Part shown: in pieces, positions 17,434-26,200 of the stretch
Position numbering within the stretch: position 1 is the stretch's first letter
Layout: the number at the start of each line of letters is the position of its first letter
NCBI GenBank assembly: GCA_964638005.1
Contig: CAZWXS010000004.1
Location: 1-64,000, forward strand
DNA: 64,000 bases
Direction: 5' to 3'
Source: JAAYYM01 sp964638005
GTDB lineage: Bacteria; Bacillota; Clostridia; Lachnospirales; Lachnospiraceae
Program-made: the position numbers and the translations under genes
The notes under the pieces: generated by a model
What the model was told of the DNA's origin: nothing
Database searches by the model: none
What the model saw: only the letters and a program-made list of their open reading frames with translations

Positions 17434-18529
17434 TTCCTGTTTCCTCCGCTTTTGCCTTCACTTTCGGCTTTCTGTACAATAAAACTGATAAAAGAAATCC
17501 TGCTATCAACCCACACAAATGTGCCGCATTATCTGTTGATGTACTGGTCAGACCTGAGTATAGACAGAATCCGATGAAAATAATAATGCGAAATGCTGTA
17601 ATGTCCTCCAGTTTCCCTTTGTTGCGAAGCACAATGTAAAGAATTGCCCCAACAACACCAAAGATTGCTCCGGAAGCTCCTGCCGACACAACATTCTCTC
17701 TGATAACAAGATAGTAGATCATAGAACCTATGCCGGCAACCAAACCACTCACTAAATAAATGACCAGGTACTTGATCTTGCCGACAGCACGCTCCAGATT
17801 ATCACCAAGAAAATACAGCGCTATCATATTCCCCATCAGATGATCCACTCCAAAATGTAAGAACATACACGTAATCAGACGGTAAAACTCTCCATCCAAT
17901 AATACATAAGGCATAAACATCGCTCCATGTTCTACCATAAATTCAACATTTTCCGTATTTCCCATAAAAGACAGTACAATAAACACAATCACATTGATGG
18001 TAACCATGATTGTGTTCACATGCGTATAATTTTTTCGGATAAACCCAAACACTCCTTCTGACGCTTCATCAGATGCTCTCTCGGATGAATATCCATTGTT
18101 TGTATCCGAATCATCCGGCTCCTCTATCACATAGGTGTCATCCATTGCCTTGTCAAGGATTCCGCGAAGACCGTAAAAATCCTCCAACTGATTCTCACTG
18201 ATTACTAATTGCTTTTTGCTGATATCCACTACCCAACAGTTGGATTCATCCGCACATGCACTCCATACATCCTCGGCTCTGTCGGTCAGTACCAGTGTGA
18301 ACAGATGAAAGTTTCGATAACCCTGCTCCTCAAATGCCGTTTTTGTATTGTTTGCCACAGACTGCAGCTGCTCCAATGTAATCTGATAGCCGCGTGACAA
18401 ATCAATCACCTGTATCATCTCAGATCTTGCAAAATCTCCTGATAAAAACATCAGGAATTCCGGCATGTTGGACTCCAGTTTCATATAGCCTTGCCTGCAG
18501 AGCAATATTTCCAGTCGTTTAACGATCAT
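17423..18529 (-). CDS. Rhomboid family intramembrane serine protease
   Basis: This 368-residue protein has a soluble N-terminal domain of about 170 residues and then about seven membrane helices. The catalytic pair is visible as Ser286 in 'GASGAIFG' and His337 in 'DNAAHLCGLIAGF'. The 'HFGVDHLMGNM' loop is the conserved His-Asn region. It cleaves membrane proteins within or near the bilayer; the substrate is unknown. The RBS GGAG lies 8 bases upstream. It lies directly downstream of the T7SS-like operon, separated by tandem hairpin repeats. A role in that operon is possible but not shown. Confidence 0.9.
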   Translation of the reverse strand: MIVKRLEILLCRQGYMKLESNMPEFLMFLSGDFARSEMIQVIDLSRGYQITLEQLQSVANNTKTAFEEQGYRNFHLFTLVLTDRAEDVWSACADESNCWVVDISKKQLVISENQLEDFYGLRGILDKAMDDTYVIEEPDDSDTNNGYSSERASDEASEGVFGFIRKNYTHVNTIMVTINVIVFIVLSFMGNTENVEFMVEHGAMFMPYVLLDGEFYRLITCMFLHFGVDHLMGNMIALYFLGDNLERAVGKIKYLVIYLVSGLVAGIGSMIYYLVIRENVVSAGASGAIFGVVGAILYIVLRNKGKLEDITAFRIIIFIGFCLYSGLTSTSTDNAAHLCGLIAGFLLSVLLYRKPKVKAKAEETGSGN

Positions 18530-18560
18530 TTTTTCAACTCCGGTTTTTCATAAATAAAAA

Positions 18561-18675
18561 CTCTCCCCTGATTATGCTATCAGGGGTATCTCATTGCTTT
18601 GCAACGAGAACTCTCCCCTGATTATGCTATCAGGGGTATCTCATTGCTTTGCAACGAGAACTCTCCCCTGATTAT
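18561..18675 (-). repeat. 50-bp tandem repeat of paired hairpins, 2.3 copies
   Basis: A 50-base unit (18561-18610) is repeated exactly at 18611-18660, followed by the first 15 bases of a third copy to 18675. Each unit holds two hairpins: CCCCTGAT/ATCAGGGG with a 6-base loop, and TCTCaTTGC/GCAAcGAGA with a 3-base loop. On the minus strand the last CCCCTGAT hairpin is followed by GAGAGTTTTTATTT, so it can act as the terminator of the T7SS-like operon, and the copies would be a duplicated terminator. Confidence 0.85.
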
Positions 18676-18730
18676 AACATAAAACTACCCCGGTGCAATG
18701 CATATCACTGTTCTTATTTGGATACATATA

Positions 18731-19990
18731 TTAACTTTCCGCTATAAACGACGTAATCATGCTCTCTCCTTTTGCATATGACAATACAATGTTTTCTGTG
18801 GCTGTATTTAACTGCTGCAGCATTTGATATTCGGCTTCTATTTTTTCGGTAATTTTGTCAATGATCTTTCCTACAAGCATTTTGGTATAAAAATCCCGGT
18901 CTCCTTGACCTGATACGCTTGCAAGCGCCTCCTTGGCCGCAAGCAGGTTTCTTTCTCCCTGAGTGAGCTCTTCTTTTGCCTGTATGACCTTGCGCAGATC
19001 AATATCAAACCCCTCCGAGCAGACACCTGTAATAGCATCCTTCAGTCTTTCCGCATTCTTGGCCATGCAATAGAGTTTAAATTCCGAAGACTGATCATGG
19101 CTGAGCACGCCTGCCAATATTCCCGCCAGTGCATTGTACACGCCTTCACTGACTCCATAAGGCAGTTCCTCAAGCATGATAACGCCATTTGCCAAATATC
19201 CCTTCAGTATTTTCATTTCCTCATCCTGTTCTCGCAGACTCGTAAATGCACCGGTTTCAGGATCAAAGGTATTATCGGTTAACAGGCGCACTGCACTATG
19301 GGCATCAACACCCCAGCCTTTATTTTCAACAAATATCTCTCTGCCGGCAATGGATGTCAGCAGTATATTTACAAAGTCATTGTGTGCACAGATGGACGTA
19401 ATCTTCCCCTGTGCCCCTCTAATCTTCTTTGTATTGGAAAAGATAAAATTCGTGCTCTGCCCCTGCCCGTCATATGAGATACATCTGTCTACCTGATCAC
19501 CACAGACAACCGCTGTATACTGTGCCATATTACCACCCTTGGAGTGACCTGCTACAGTCAGATTCGTATATTGCCCGCATTGACTCCTGACAAAATCAGC
19601 TGCCTCTCTTTGCAATGCCGTATCCTTCAGAAAACCTGCAACGGTATTATCCACCCAGGACAGATAACCGCCGCCTGTTCCGCGAAATACAACTGTTCCT
19701 GCTCCTGCCGCATCCACAAAGCATGCACCCCTGATGCCCTCTGTATTGACTACCTCGGTCACTGTCAGGGCCTTAAAATCATCGGATGCAGCATTCATCT
19801 CATTTAAGACCGTCATTACATCATCCGGATTCATATCTCCCGAAGCAGCCGGAATCAAAGACGGGTCAAAATTCCCGCTGTCATCCTGCATGGATGCCAG
19901 CACATCTCCTACACTGCCCTTTGTCACGGACACATCCATATACATATAATTGCTCAACAGCAGCAATTCTTTCTCAGTCAGTTCACCCAT
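18731..19990 (-). CDS. DUF2974-type lipase with C-terminal helical domain; candidate T7SS effector
   Basis: This 419-residue protein has no signal peptide. Residues about 1-250 form a Mbeg1/DUF2974-like alpha/beta hydrolase: 'GTVVFRGTGGG' is the oxyanion region, 'TVAGHSKGGNMAQY' is the nucleophile elbow (Ser150), and 'AHNDFVN' and 'GVDAHSAV' supply candidate Asp and His. Residues about 270-419 are purely helical and heptad-rich ('KEELTQGERNLLAAKEAL', 'KIIDKITEKIEAEYQMLQQL'). This lipase-first, helical-last order matches the reverse-arrangement T7SS lipase TslA of Staphylococcus, whose C-terminal LXG-like part is the secretion module. The start overlaps the VWA-FHA gene by 8 bases, so it is the last gene of the T7SS-like operon. 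Lipid hydrolysis is inferred from the motif. Confidence 0.75.
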   Translation of the reverse strand: MGELTEKELLLLSNYMYMDVSVTKGSVGDVLASMQDDSGNFDPSLIPAASGDMNPDDVMTVLNEMNAASDDFKALTVTEVVNTEGIRGACFVDAAGAGTVVFRGTGGGYLSWVDNTVAGFLKDTALQREAADFVRSQCGQYTNLTVAGHSKGGNMAQYTAVVCGDQVDRCISYDGQGQSTNFIFSNTKKIRGAQGKITSICAHNDFVNILLTSIAGREIFVENKGWGVDAHSAVRLLTDNTFDPETGAFTSLREQDEEMKILKGYLANGVIMLEELPYGVSEGVYNALAGILAGVLSHDQSSEFKLYCMAKNAERLKDAITGVCSEGFDIDLRKVIQAKEELTQGERNLLAAKEALASVSGQGDRDFYTKMLVGKIIDKITEKIEAEYQMLQQLNTATENIVLSYAKGESMITSFIAES

Positions 19991-21569
19991 GCATGCTCCA
20001 CCCCACTTTCATCTCGACCTGTCCAATCTTCAGCAAATTACCGATGAAGAGCTCCGTCTCTGACAACACCTTGATTCCATTTACCCTTGTCCCGTTTGAA
20101 GATTGCAGATCCCGTACAAAGAAACGCCCTCCGCGATTCTCGATTTCACAGTGTCTGCCTGATACAGACGCATCGTAATCCAATATGATATGACTGCTTC
20201 TGGCACTTCTGCCGATAATGACACTGTCCCTAATTGGGAAGGAGAAAAACTTTGCAGGATTGCTCTGATCTGTCAACATCATTTCATAAACCTCTTCCTC
20301 TGCAAACAGAAGCGTCGTCCTACTGTCCCCTTCCTCATCCTCCGCACGCAGCAGTTGTGTATCCGAGTTTTCGTATCGACTCCACTCCTCTTCACGATTC
20401 GCATCCGGAGAGGGATCCCGTATCCCGTCATATCCGGGCAAACGACCTGTATCCGCATCTTCCGCTCCCGCCTGTCTGCGTCGCTTCTCTGCAAGATACA
20501 GTATCAATATATAGATTCCGATCAATACCAACAGGACACCCAACATAATACCCATGGTTTCTGCCACCCCTATCGTTTCCTTTTCCTCCGCAGGCGGTTC
20601 TGATATCACAGGTATCGGTATTTCTTCAATCTTTGGCTCCTCCGCCGGAGAAACACCTTGCTCCTCCCGCTGTTCCTCCGGCTGAAACGGCATCTGTAGG
20701 CACACATCCAGATTCGATATCTCACCCTTTTTAAGAAACATCAGCTTGGCATTCTTCTCACTTCCGTCCATCCACTCCGGCTCCGGTATCATCGTAACAT
20801 GCAGAACATCTCTGTCCTCCAGTAATGACATGGATATCTCCTCTGCGTCCGTATCCTGATCCAGTATATAAGCTGCCGCACCTGTCATACGGGATAATAC
20901 CGCCATATGACTGAGTGCAGATTTATCCTTACCTATACAGCCGATGGTGTACACCGGATATGCATCTTCCTTCAGTCTCAGATACAATTCCTCATGTGTA
21001 TGCTCCAGAGAGGCCGCCTCAAGACCGTCAGAAACCACTATAATCCTGCGGTAGACCGGTTCTGTTTTCTGTGTATCCCACAACTCCATAGCCTCCATGA
21101 CCGCATCTGTCATATAGGTTTCCCTGTCATAGTATTCAATTTCCAACATGGCCTCTTCCAGCGGCGAATACAGATTTGTATACTCGGTCAGATATTCTGT
21201 CGTCTCTCCAAAGGTTGCCAGACAAAACTTTTCATTTTCCGATGCATGTTCAAACAGCTTCAATACCACTTCCTCTATCTTCTCCCGATACCGGCGCCCG
21301 GTTGATAGTGAATTGTCAATCAGCACCAGTGTCTCCCTGCCTTCACCAACTTCCGTAAGTGAGTGCCACCCAATCTCCGTACAGACATGTGTCCCGAACC
21401 GGCAGGTGATTTCCTCCGGTTCGGTCATGCCCTTGACAAACAAGTGGATTGCTTTCTCATCTGTCTCACTCTGCATCAGCTTCGGTGTCCCTGTTGATGC
21501 AGCATAATTTACTGACGTGGACAACATCGATGCCAATATCATAATGATGATTCCATATTCCTTTTTCAT
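19983..21569 (-). CDS. VWA-TM-FHA membrane protein of the T7SS-like operon
   Basis: The product is 528 residues from the ATG at 21569, which gives a clean signal peptide (MKKEYG..., hydrophobic 6-20, cleavage near 'NYAAS'); an ATG at 21596 is possible. A von Willebrand A domain (about 80-260) has the MIDAS motif 'LIDNSLSTG'. A Pro/Glu-rich linker and a single membrane helix (about 340-360) follow. An acidic cytosolic linker leads to a C-terminal FHA domain (about 440-520) with 'IIGRSARSSHI', 'SGRHCEI' and 'SSNGTRVNG'. The topology is therefore outside VWA, inside FHA. FHA domains bind phosphothreonine, and the EssC in this operon also carries FHA repeats. It lies between the WXG genes and the lipase gene and may stand in for missing membrane subunits. 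Confidence 0.85.
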   Translation of the reverse strand: MKKEYGIIIMILASMLSTSVNYAASTGTPKLMQSETDEKAIHLFVKGMTEPEEITCRFGTHVCTEIGWHSLTEVGEGRETLVLIDNSLSTGRRYREKIEEVVLKLFEHASENEKFCLATFGETTEYLTEYTNLYSPLEEAMLEIEYYDRETYMTDAVMEAMELWDTQKTEPVYRRIIVVSDGLEAASLEHTHEELYLRLKEDAYPVYTIGCIGKDKSALSHMAVLSRMTGAAAYILDQDTDAEEISMSLLEDRDVLHVTMIPEPEWMDGSEKNAKLMFLKKGEISNLDVCLQMPFQPEEQREEQGVSPAEEPKIEEIPIPVISEPPAEEKETIGVAETMGIMLGVLLVLIGIYILILYLAEKRRRQAGAEDADTGRLPGYDGIRDPSPDANREEEWSRYENSDTQLLRAEDEEGDSRTTLLFAEEEVYEMMLTDQSNPAKFFSFPIRDSVIIGRSARSSHIILDYDASVSGRHCEIENRGGRFFVRDLQSSNGTRVNGIKVLSETELFIGNLLKIGQVEMKVGWSMHG

Positions 21570-21596
21570 AAATCCTATCCTGCCTTTATTGATCAT

Positions 21597-21911
21597 TTAC
21601 ACGATTACTTCCGTCAGAAGACGGCTGCTTTCCTCTGTATTCGTCGCCTCGGCACTTTGGTATTCACGTGCCATTTCATTTAAATCGGTCACATGCTCCT
21701 GTATCATCTTATTAATTTTCTCGATGTCATCCTGCAGACCGTTGAATTTATTGCTGTATCCTGTCGCCGCATCGCCCTGCCAGATAGATTTGAGACCGTT
21801 GATGATCGTCGTCATCTCCTGGGTCAAAGAAGCAATCGTCTTTCCCGTAGATGAAAATTCCGTAGATGCCTGTATCAGCTTTTCCGGTGTTACTTTTAAA
21901 ATTCCTTCCAT
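21597..21911 (-). CDS. WXG100 protein (W-Q-G motif)
   Basis: The product is 104 residues, predicted as a two-helix hairpin with 'SIWQGDAATGY' (W-x-G) at the turn. The C terminus contains 'EYQSAEATN', near the YxxxD/E-type export region. This is the most canonical ESAT-6/EsxA-like member of the set. Such proteins are secreted as dimers and often drive EssC activation. RBS GGGAGG. It is the last of four small WXG genes and abuts the VWA-FHA gene. Confidence 0.92.
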   Translation of the reverse strand: MEGILKVTPEKLIQASTEFSSTGKTIASLTQEMTTIINGLKSIWQGDAATGYSNKFNGLQDDIEKINKMIQEHVTDLNEMAREYQSAEATNTEESSRLLTEVIV

Positions 21912-21925
21912 ATTTGTTTTCCTCC

Positions 21926-22225
21926 CTAATAGACGCGTGTTGTTGCCGTATCGATATTCTTTGTTTCTGTCTGCTCATATCGCTGTGCAATTACAAGCAA
22001 TGCTGCGATATACTGTCCGATTGCGCTGAAGAAATTGTCCATCTGTCCTTTGTCCTTGACAAATGCTCCGTGAAAGGCTGTATTTGCCTGTCCTTCCCAC
22101 ATTCCCTTTAGGGACTGCTCTACCGATTCCAGATTCGTGACCTGCGCCTGAAACTTTGTGTTCAATCCGCGCAGCACCTCTGCCTGCTTTCTTAATTCTG
22201 ATGCTGTAACCTGTATCATTGCCAT
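21926..22225 (-). CDS. WXG100 protein (W-E-G motif)
   Basis: The product is 99 residues with 'GMWEGQANTAFHGAF' at the helical turn and 'RYEQTE' near the C terminus, which fits the YxxxD/E secretion signal. Residue pattern and length are those of the WXG100 family. The ATG overlaps or abuts the previous gene (one base between), so it is cotranslated. Whether it forms homodimers or pairs with a neighbour cannot be told from sequence. Confidence 0.92.
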   Translation of the reverse strand: MAMIQVTASELRKQAEVLRGLNTKFQAQVTNLESVEQSLKGMWEGQANTAFHGAFVKDKGQMDNFFSAIGQYIAALLVIAQRYEQTETKNIDTATTRVY

Positions 22226-22226
22226 C

Positions 22227-22541
22227 TCAATCTCTCCTTCCGTTTGTGACTAGCTGCAATGCATTCATCTCAGCCTGATACATGACCTTGGCTGCAATTC
22301 TGATGCCGAGCGCCACATGTCGTATATCATTTGCTGTATCATCAACCTCTGATGATAAAATACTGCATTTGGATCGAAACAGATTGGCATTTTCACCATG
22401 CCATCCGCTCCCGGTGTGCTGCAGCGCATTTTCCAGCTGTACATTTACCACACGTCTTAATTGATCAGCAGCTTCTTCCAACACCTCTGCCCTGTGAAGT
22501 GCCGCCCTAAAATCAATCTCGATTCTTTCCTTCAACTGCAT
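22227..22541 (-). CDS. WXG-like small helical protein (W-H-G motif)
   Basis: The product is 104 residues. 'GSGWHGENANLFRSKCSIL' is a WXG-type turn between two long amphipathic helices, and 'MYQAEMN' near the end resembles the YxxxE signal. It diverges from canonical WXG100 sequences and is best described as a WXG-superfamily partner or chaperone-like protein. The RBS AGGAGG sits close before the ATG. It sits between two other WXG genes in the operon. Confidence 0.8.
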   Translation of the reverse strand: MQLKERIEIDFRAALHRAEVLEEAADQLRRVVNVQLENALQHTGSGWHGENANLFRSKCSILSSEVDDTANDIRHVALGIRIAAKVMYQAEMNALQLVTNGRRD

Positions 22542-22579
22542 GTCATACCTCCTGATGCTCTCCTCAAGTGCACACTACA

Positions 22580-22903
22580 TTAGCCCGCCCGGCAGGTCTT
22601 TACAAAATCAATCACCTCTCTCACCTCCCTTTCAGATTCCTGATATCTGCTTTCTGCTCTTTCTAAAAGCTTTCCTGCATCCCAGATAAAAGACACGAGA
22701 ACATATATTTCTGTCAGATCTGCTTCCATGGCAACCGTAAATGCACTGTTTGCTCCGCCGTCCCACTTCAGGTTCAGATGTCGTACACTGTCCTTCAAGG
22801 ACATTACTTCCTTGACCAATGCCTGATGTATCTCCTCTATCCGCGCTGCACTACTTCTCATCTTCGTGAGCTGTGTCTCTATTTGTTCACATCTTGTACT
22901 CAT
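22580..22903 (-). CDS. WXG-like small helical protein (W-D-G motif)
   Basis: The product is 107 residues from the ATG at 22903, with GGAGGA upstream; the longer frame to 23071 overlaps the YukD gene and has no support. 'HLNLKWDGGANSAFTVAME' is the WXG turn, followed by a long helix ending 'YQESEREVREVIDFVKTC', with a YxxxE-like signal. It is the first WXG gene of the set and the least canonical together with the W-H-G protein. It could be a targeting partner of the lipase. Confidence 0.8.
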   Translation of the reverse strand: MSTRCEQIETQLTKMRSSAARIEEIHQALVKEVMSLKDSVRHLNLKWDGGANSAFTVAMEADLTEIYVLVSFIWDAGKLLERAESRYQESEREVREVIDFVKTCRAG

Positions 22904-22944
22904 GTACGCTCCTCCTTTCTTTCCTGCATCTTTACACTGCATTA

Positions 22945-23193
22945 TCAGATTAGCAGCAGGCGGTTTCCGCTGCGGATATGATACCTGTTGAGTGTCCAGT
23001 CTCCGTTTAGGATCTTCTTCTCTGTGACAGAACATAATACAAATTCGTGTCCATCCTCGTCCATAATACAATTCTCCTTCTCCGTCAGTATGCTACAGAT
23101 CTGTTTGATGATTTCCTTAATTGGTACATCATCACGCAGCCTAAAATCATAATCTCTGAAAAAAACCGGTACACTGATGTCTACTAAGATCAA
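22945..23193 (-). CDS. YukD/EsaB-like ubiquitin-fold protein
   Basis: This 82-residue protein has a TTG start at 23193, directed by GGAGGAG upstream. The strand-helix-strand pattern 'ILVDISVPVFFRDYDFRLRDDVPIKEIIKQIC...DWTLNRYHIRSGNRLLLI' matches YukD-type ubiquitin-like folds, which lack the Gly-Gly tail. YukD/EsaB is a small cytosolic accessory component of Bacillota T7SS. It lies 34 bases after essC, the usual type of neighbour. Confidence 0.85.
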   Translation of the reverse strand: MILVDISVPVFFRDYDFRLRDDVPIKEIIKQICSILTEKENCIMDEDGHEFVLCSVTEKKILNGDWTLNRYHIRSGNRLLLI

Positions 23194-23227
23194 TTTGTCT
23201 CCTCCTTTCCTTCACACCTTAGGATTT

Positions 23228-26200
23228 TCAGTCCATATAAGGAATCACGATCTGCCCATATCCCTGACATGCTCCCGACTCCATATGCGGTATCATTCCA
23301 TGTCCCTGCTTTAAACTCTTATCCTGTTCGCTGTAGGTGACATATGAAAAATCCAGTATTCTCTCTTCTCCCACATAGCCGCCCAGACGGATTCCGGTAC
23401 GGTATCCGGTAAACGCTTCAAAGATGCGGTGTCCTGCACCATCTGCATGCTTTTCCTGCCTGTAACTTGCCGCAAAATATATGTTATGTAAACTTCCTCT
23501 TTCCAAAAGATTAAAGACAAGTGCCTCTGCTCCATTTAACGATTGGTTTACATAATGTTCTATCGTCCATTCCGTCAGATTCCCGATTACGACAAGGATC
23601 CTTTGTTCCTCACACATGGTACGATATATCTTGCTTCCTGCCTCACCTGCCTTTTGAAGTATTGATTTTCTTTGATTTCGTTCCTTGAATACTTCTCCGA
23701 GTTGTTCGTAAAACGCAAAGAGTTCTTCTGTCTCCGTGTAATATCCTGCAATGTTCAAGTCCTCTCTTTCTTTCCATTTCCGTAGTTTCTTTTCTGACGA
23801 ATCAATTATGTAAACCAAAGTTCCCTTCTTTCCTTCCAGCTGAATCATCAGCTTCAGAAAATTGGTCTTTCCGGTATTCCGTCTGCCGCCTATGGTAAGA
23901 CAGTACCATTTCTCATAATTCAGCACACACAGATCTGCTGTCTCCGTATAGTAACCGATTGGTAATACATCAATGTTCCGATATGTCATGTCCTCCTTCA
24001 TCCGGCTGACCAGCACGTCTTCTGTCAACGGCTTCGGTATACATGGAATCTGTCTGGCACGCCTTTCTGTTCCCCACTTATTCATTAGTTCCCTGCAAAT
24101 CTTCTGTATCTGCTCCATGCGTGCGTAATCTTCCGTTTCCGGCAGCGCCAGTGCTGTCTGAAATTCCAGCACCTCCCCTTCTACCCATGCAAGCCCGCGG
24201 CCATAGATGCCGTTCTCCGGACAGGTTTCAACTCTGAGCACACGTAGCACTCCTGCATACTGATATTTATCCGTCATCCTGAGACAAATAGTTGTCCTGA
24301 AGTTTTCTGCCATCCTGTTCGTCACATCGCCTGCTCCAAAGCCTGCTGCCGTAACAATCAGATATAGGCCGTATCCTTCTCCGATGCGTGAAAATTCCAT
24401 CAGATCACCTTCAAATATTTCATCTGTCTTTTCTTTCAAGATTGCGTAATTGTCAATGACCAGCACCACCGCCGGCAAAGGCGCAACAGACTTCACATAC
24501 TGTCGATAGCTGCCGCCCTGAAGCAGTTCCTTGCGCTCTGCCAGGATTAAATGCAGCATATGGATTGTCTTTTTCATTTTTCCGAGATCGTTTTCTCCCA
24601 TGAATCCGCCCGTGTGCGGGGCATATTGAAATGGAGAAAGAGAATGACTGCTACAGTCAATGATGTAAAGATTCAGTTGCTCCGGTGTATAATGCGTTAC
24701 CAAAGCATATAGAAGTGTTTGCAAAAAGGTACTCTTCCCGCTCGTCACCATTCCGCAGACCACATGATGACCGCCTTCTGTCAGTTTAAAATAAAGTGTA
24801 TCCTGTAATTGACGCTTCGGATCATCGTATCGACCGATGGGTACCACGATATCTCCGTTATATGCTTCCTGTTCTTCGCCCCGTTCTCCCATGCCCACCG
24901 TAAGTTCCGCAAGACACAAGACATCCGGCAGCATCGGCAGCCACAGCTTTGATACAGGTCGGCCTCTCTGCCTTGCGGCCGCCTCTCGGATACATTCGAT
25001 GACTGCTTCCAGCTGTGTCTGCATATACTGACTGCTTTGCTTTCTGTCTGTTCCTTCCCTGTCTGTCTGATCATGTCCGTAACCTTCTTTCCTTCCCGAC
25101 AACGTAATCAATGTTGCCGCATCCCTGTATCGATCCTGATTCTTCTCATAGGGTGCACTGCTCCACGCACTCTGAAACAATTCATAGAGTTCATCATTTC
25201 CGACCTGCAGATACGCCCGTCCCGCCTGCGTAATATATGCAGCGTCTGCTTTGTGCAGCATATCCGTACTGTCCTGCCTGTCCTGTACACGCAGGCATAA
25301 TCTGAATCTTGCATTGCTGCGGATGTTATCGTCTACCGTTCCGCTGGGCTTCTGTGTTGCGAGTATCAGATGCACTCCCAGACTCCTGCCGACCTGAGCA
25401 ACACTGATCAGTTCCTTCATAAAGTCCGGCTCCTCCTTTTTCAGTTCGGCAAATTCATCTATGATGATCATGATATGCGGCAGCGGAACCTCCACCTCAC
25501 CCGCTCTGTAGAGTCTGATATATTCATGGATGTTATTAACACTGTTCTGATTAAAGATTTCCTGCCGTCGTTTATTTTCACTTTTGATCGATACCATGGC
25601 CCTATGTATCATCGCACCCGACAGATTGGAAATATGTCCGATCAGATGCGGCAACTTTAAAAAGAGATTCGCCATGCCGCCTCCCTTATAATCGATCAAA
25701 AAGAATCCAACCTCTTCCGGCCGATATCTCACCGCCATTGAAATGATATAAGTCTGCAGTACCTCACTCTTACCGCTCCCTGTCATACCTGCAATCAATC
25801 CGTGCGGTCCATGTGCCTTTTCATGTACATCCAGGCAACAGACACTGTTCCCTGCCTTGATACCGACAGCTGCCTTCAGATATAGATCGGGGCGGCTCTC
25901 CGACCAGTTCTTCTCAATGCATAATTCCTCTGCGTCACAGATGCCAAATAATTCAAACAAGGTCAACATCTCCGGCAGTTTAGCACTGTTTTTCGGCTCA
26001 TTTGTCTCTATCCCGGAAAGTCGTCTTGACAGTGCGGCTACTTCTCCCGGCAGAACCACATCCATGCTGATCTTCTTTCGCTTCATCTCTCCCTCCTTAA
26101 TGTCATATGCTCCGGTAAAATAAGCACTCTTCTGCAAAATATATGTACACATATTCGGCAGCTCCTCATACCGATCGGCAAACAAAACAGTCGTAATTCC

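Noticed and set aside
18561..18675. CRISPR array
   Set aside because: The copies are contiguous with no unique spacers, and no cas genes are present.
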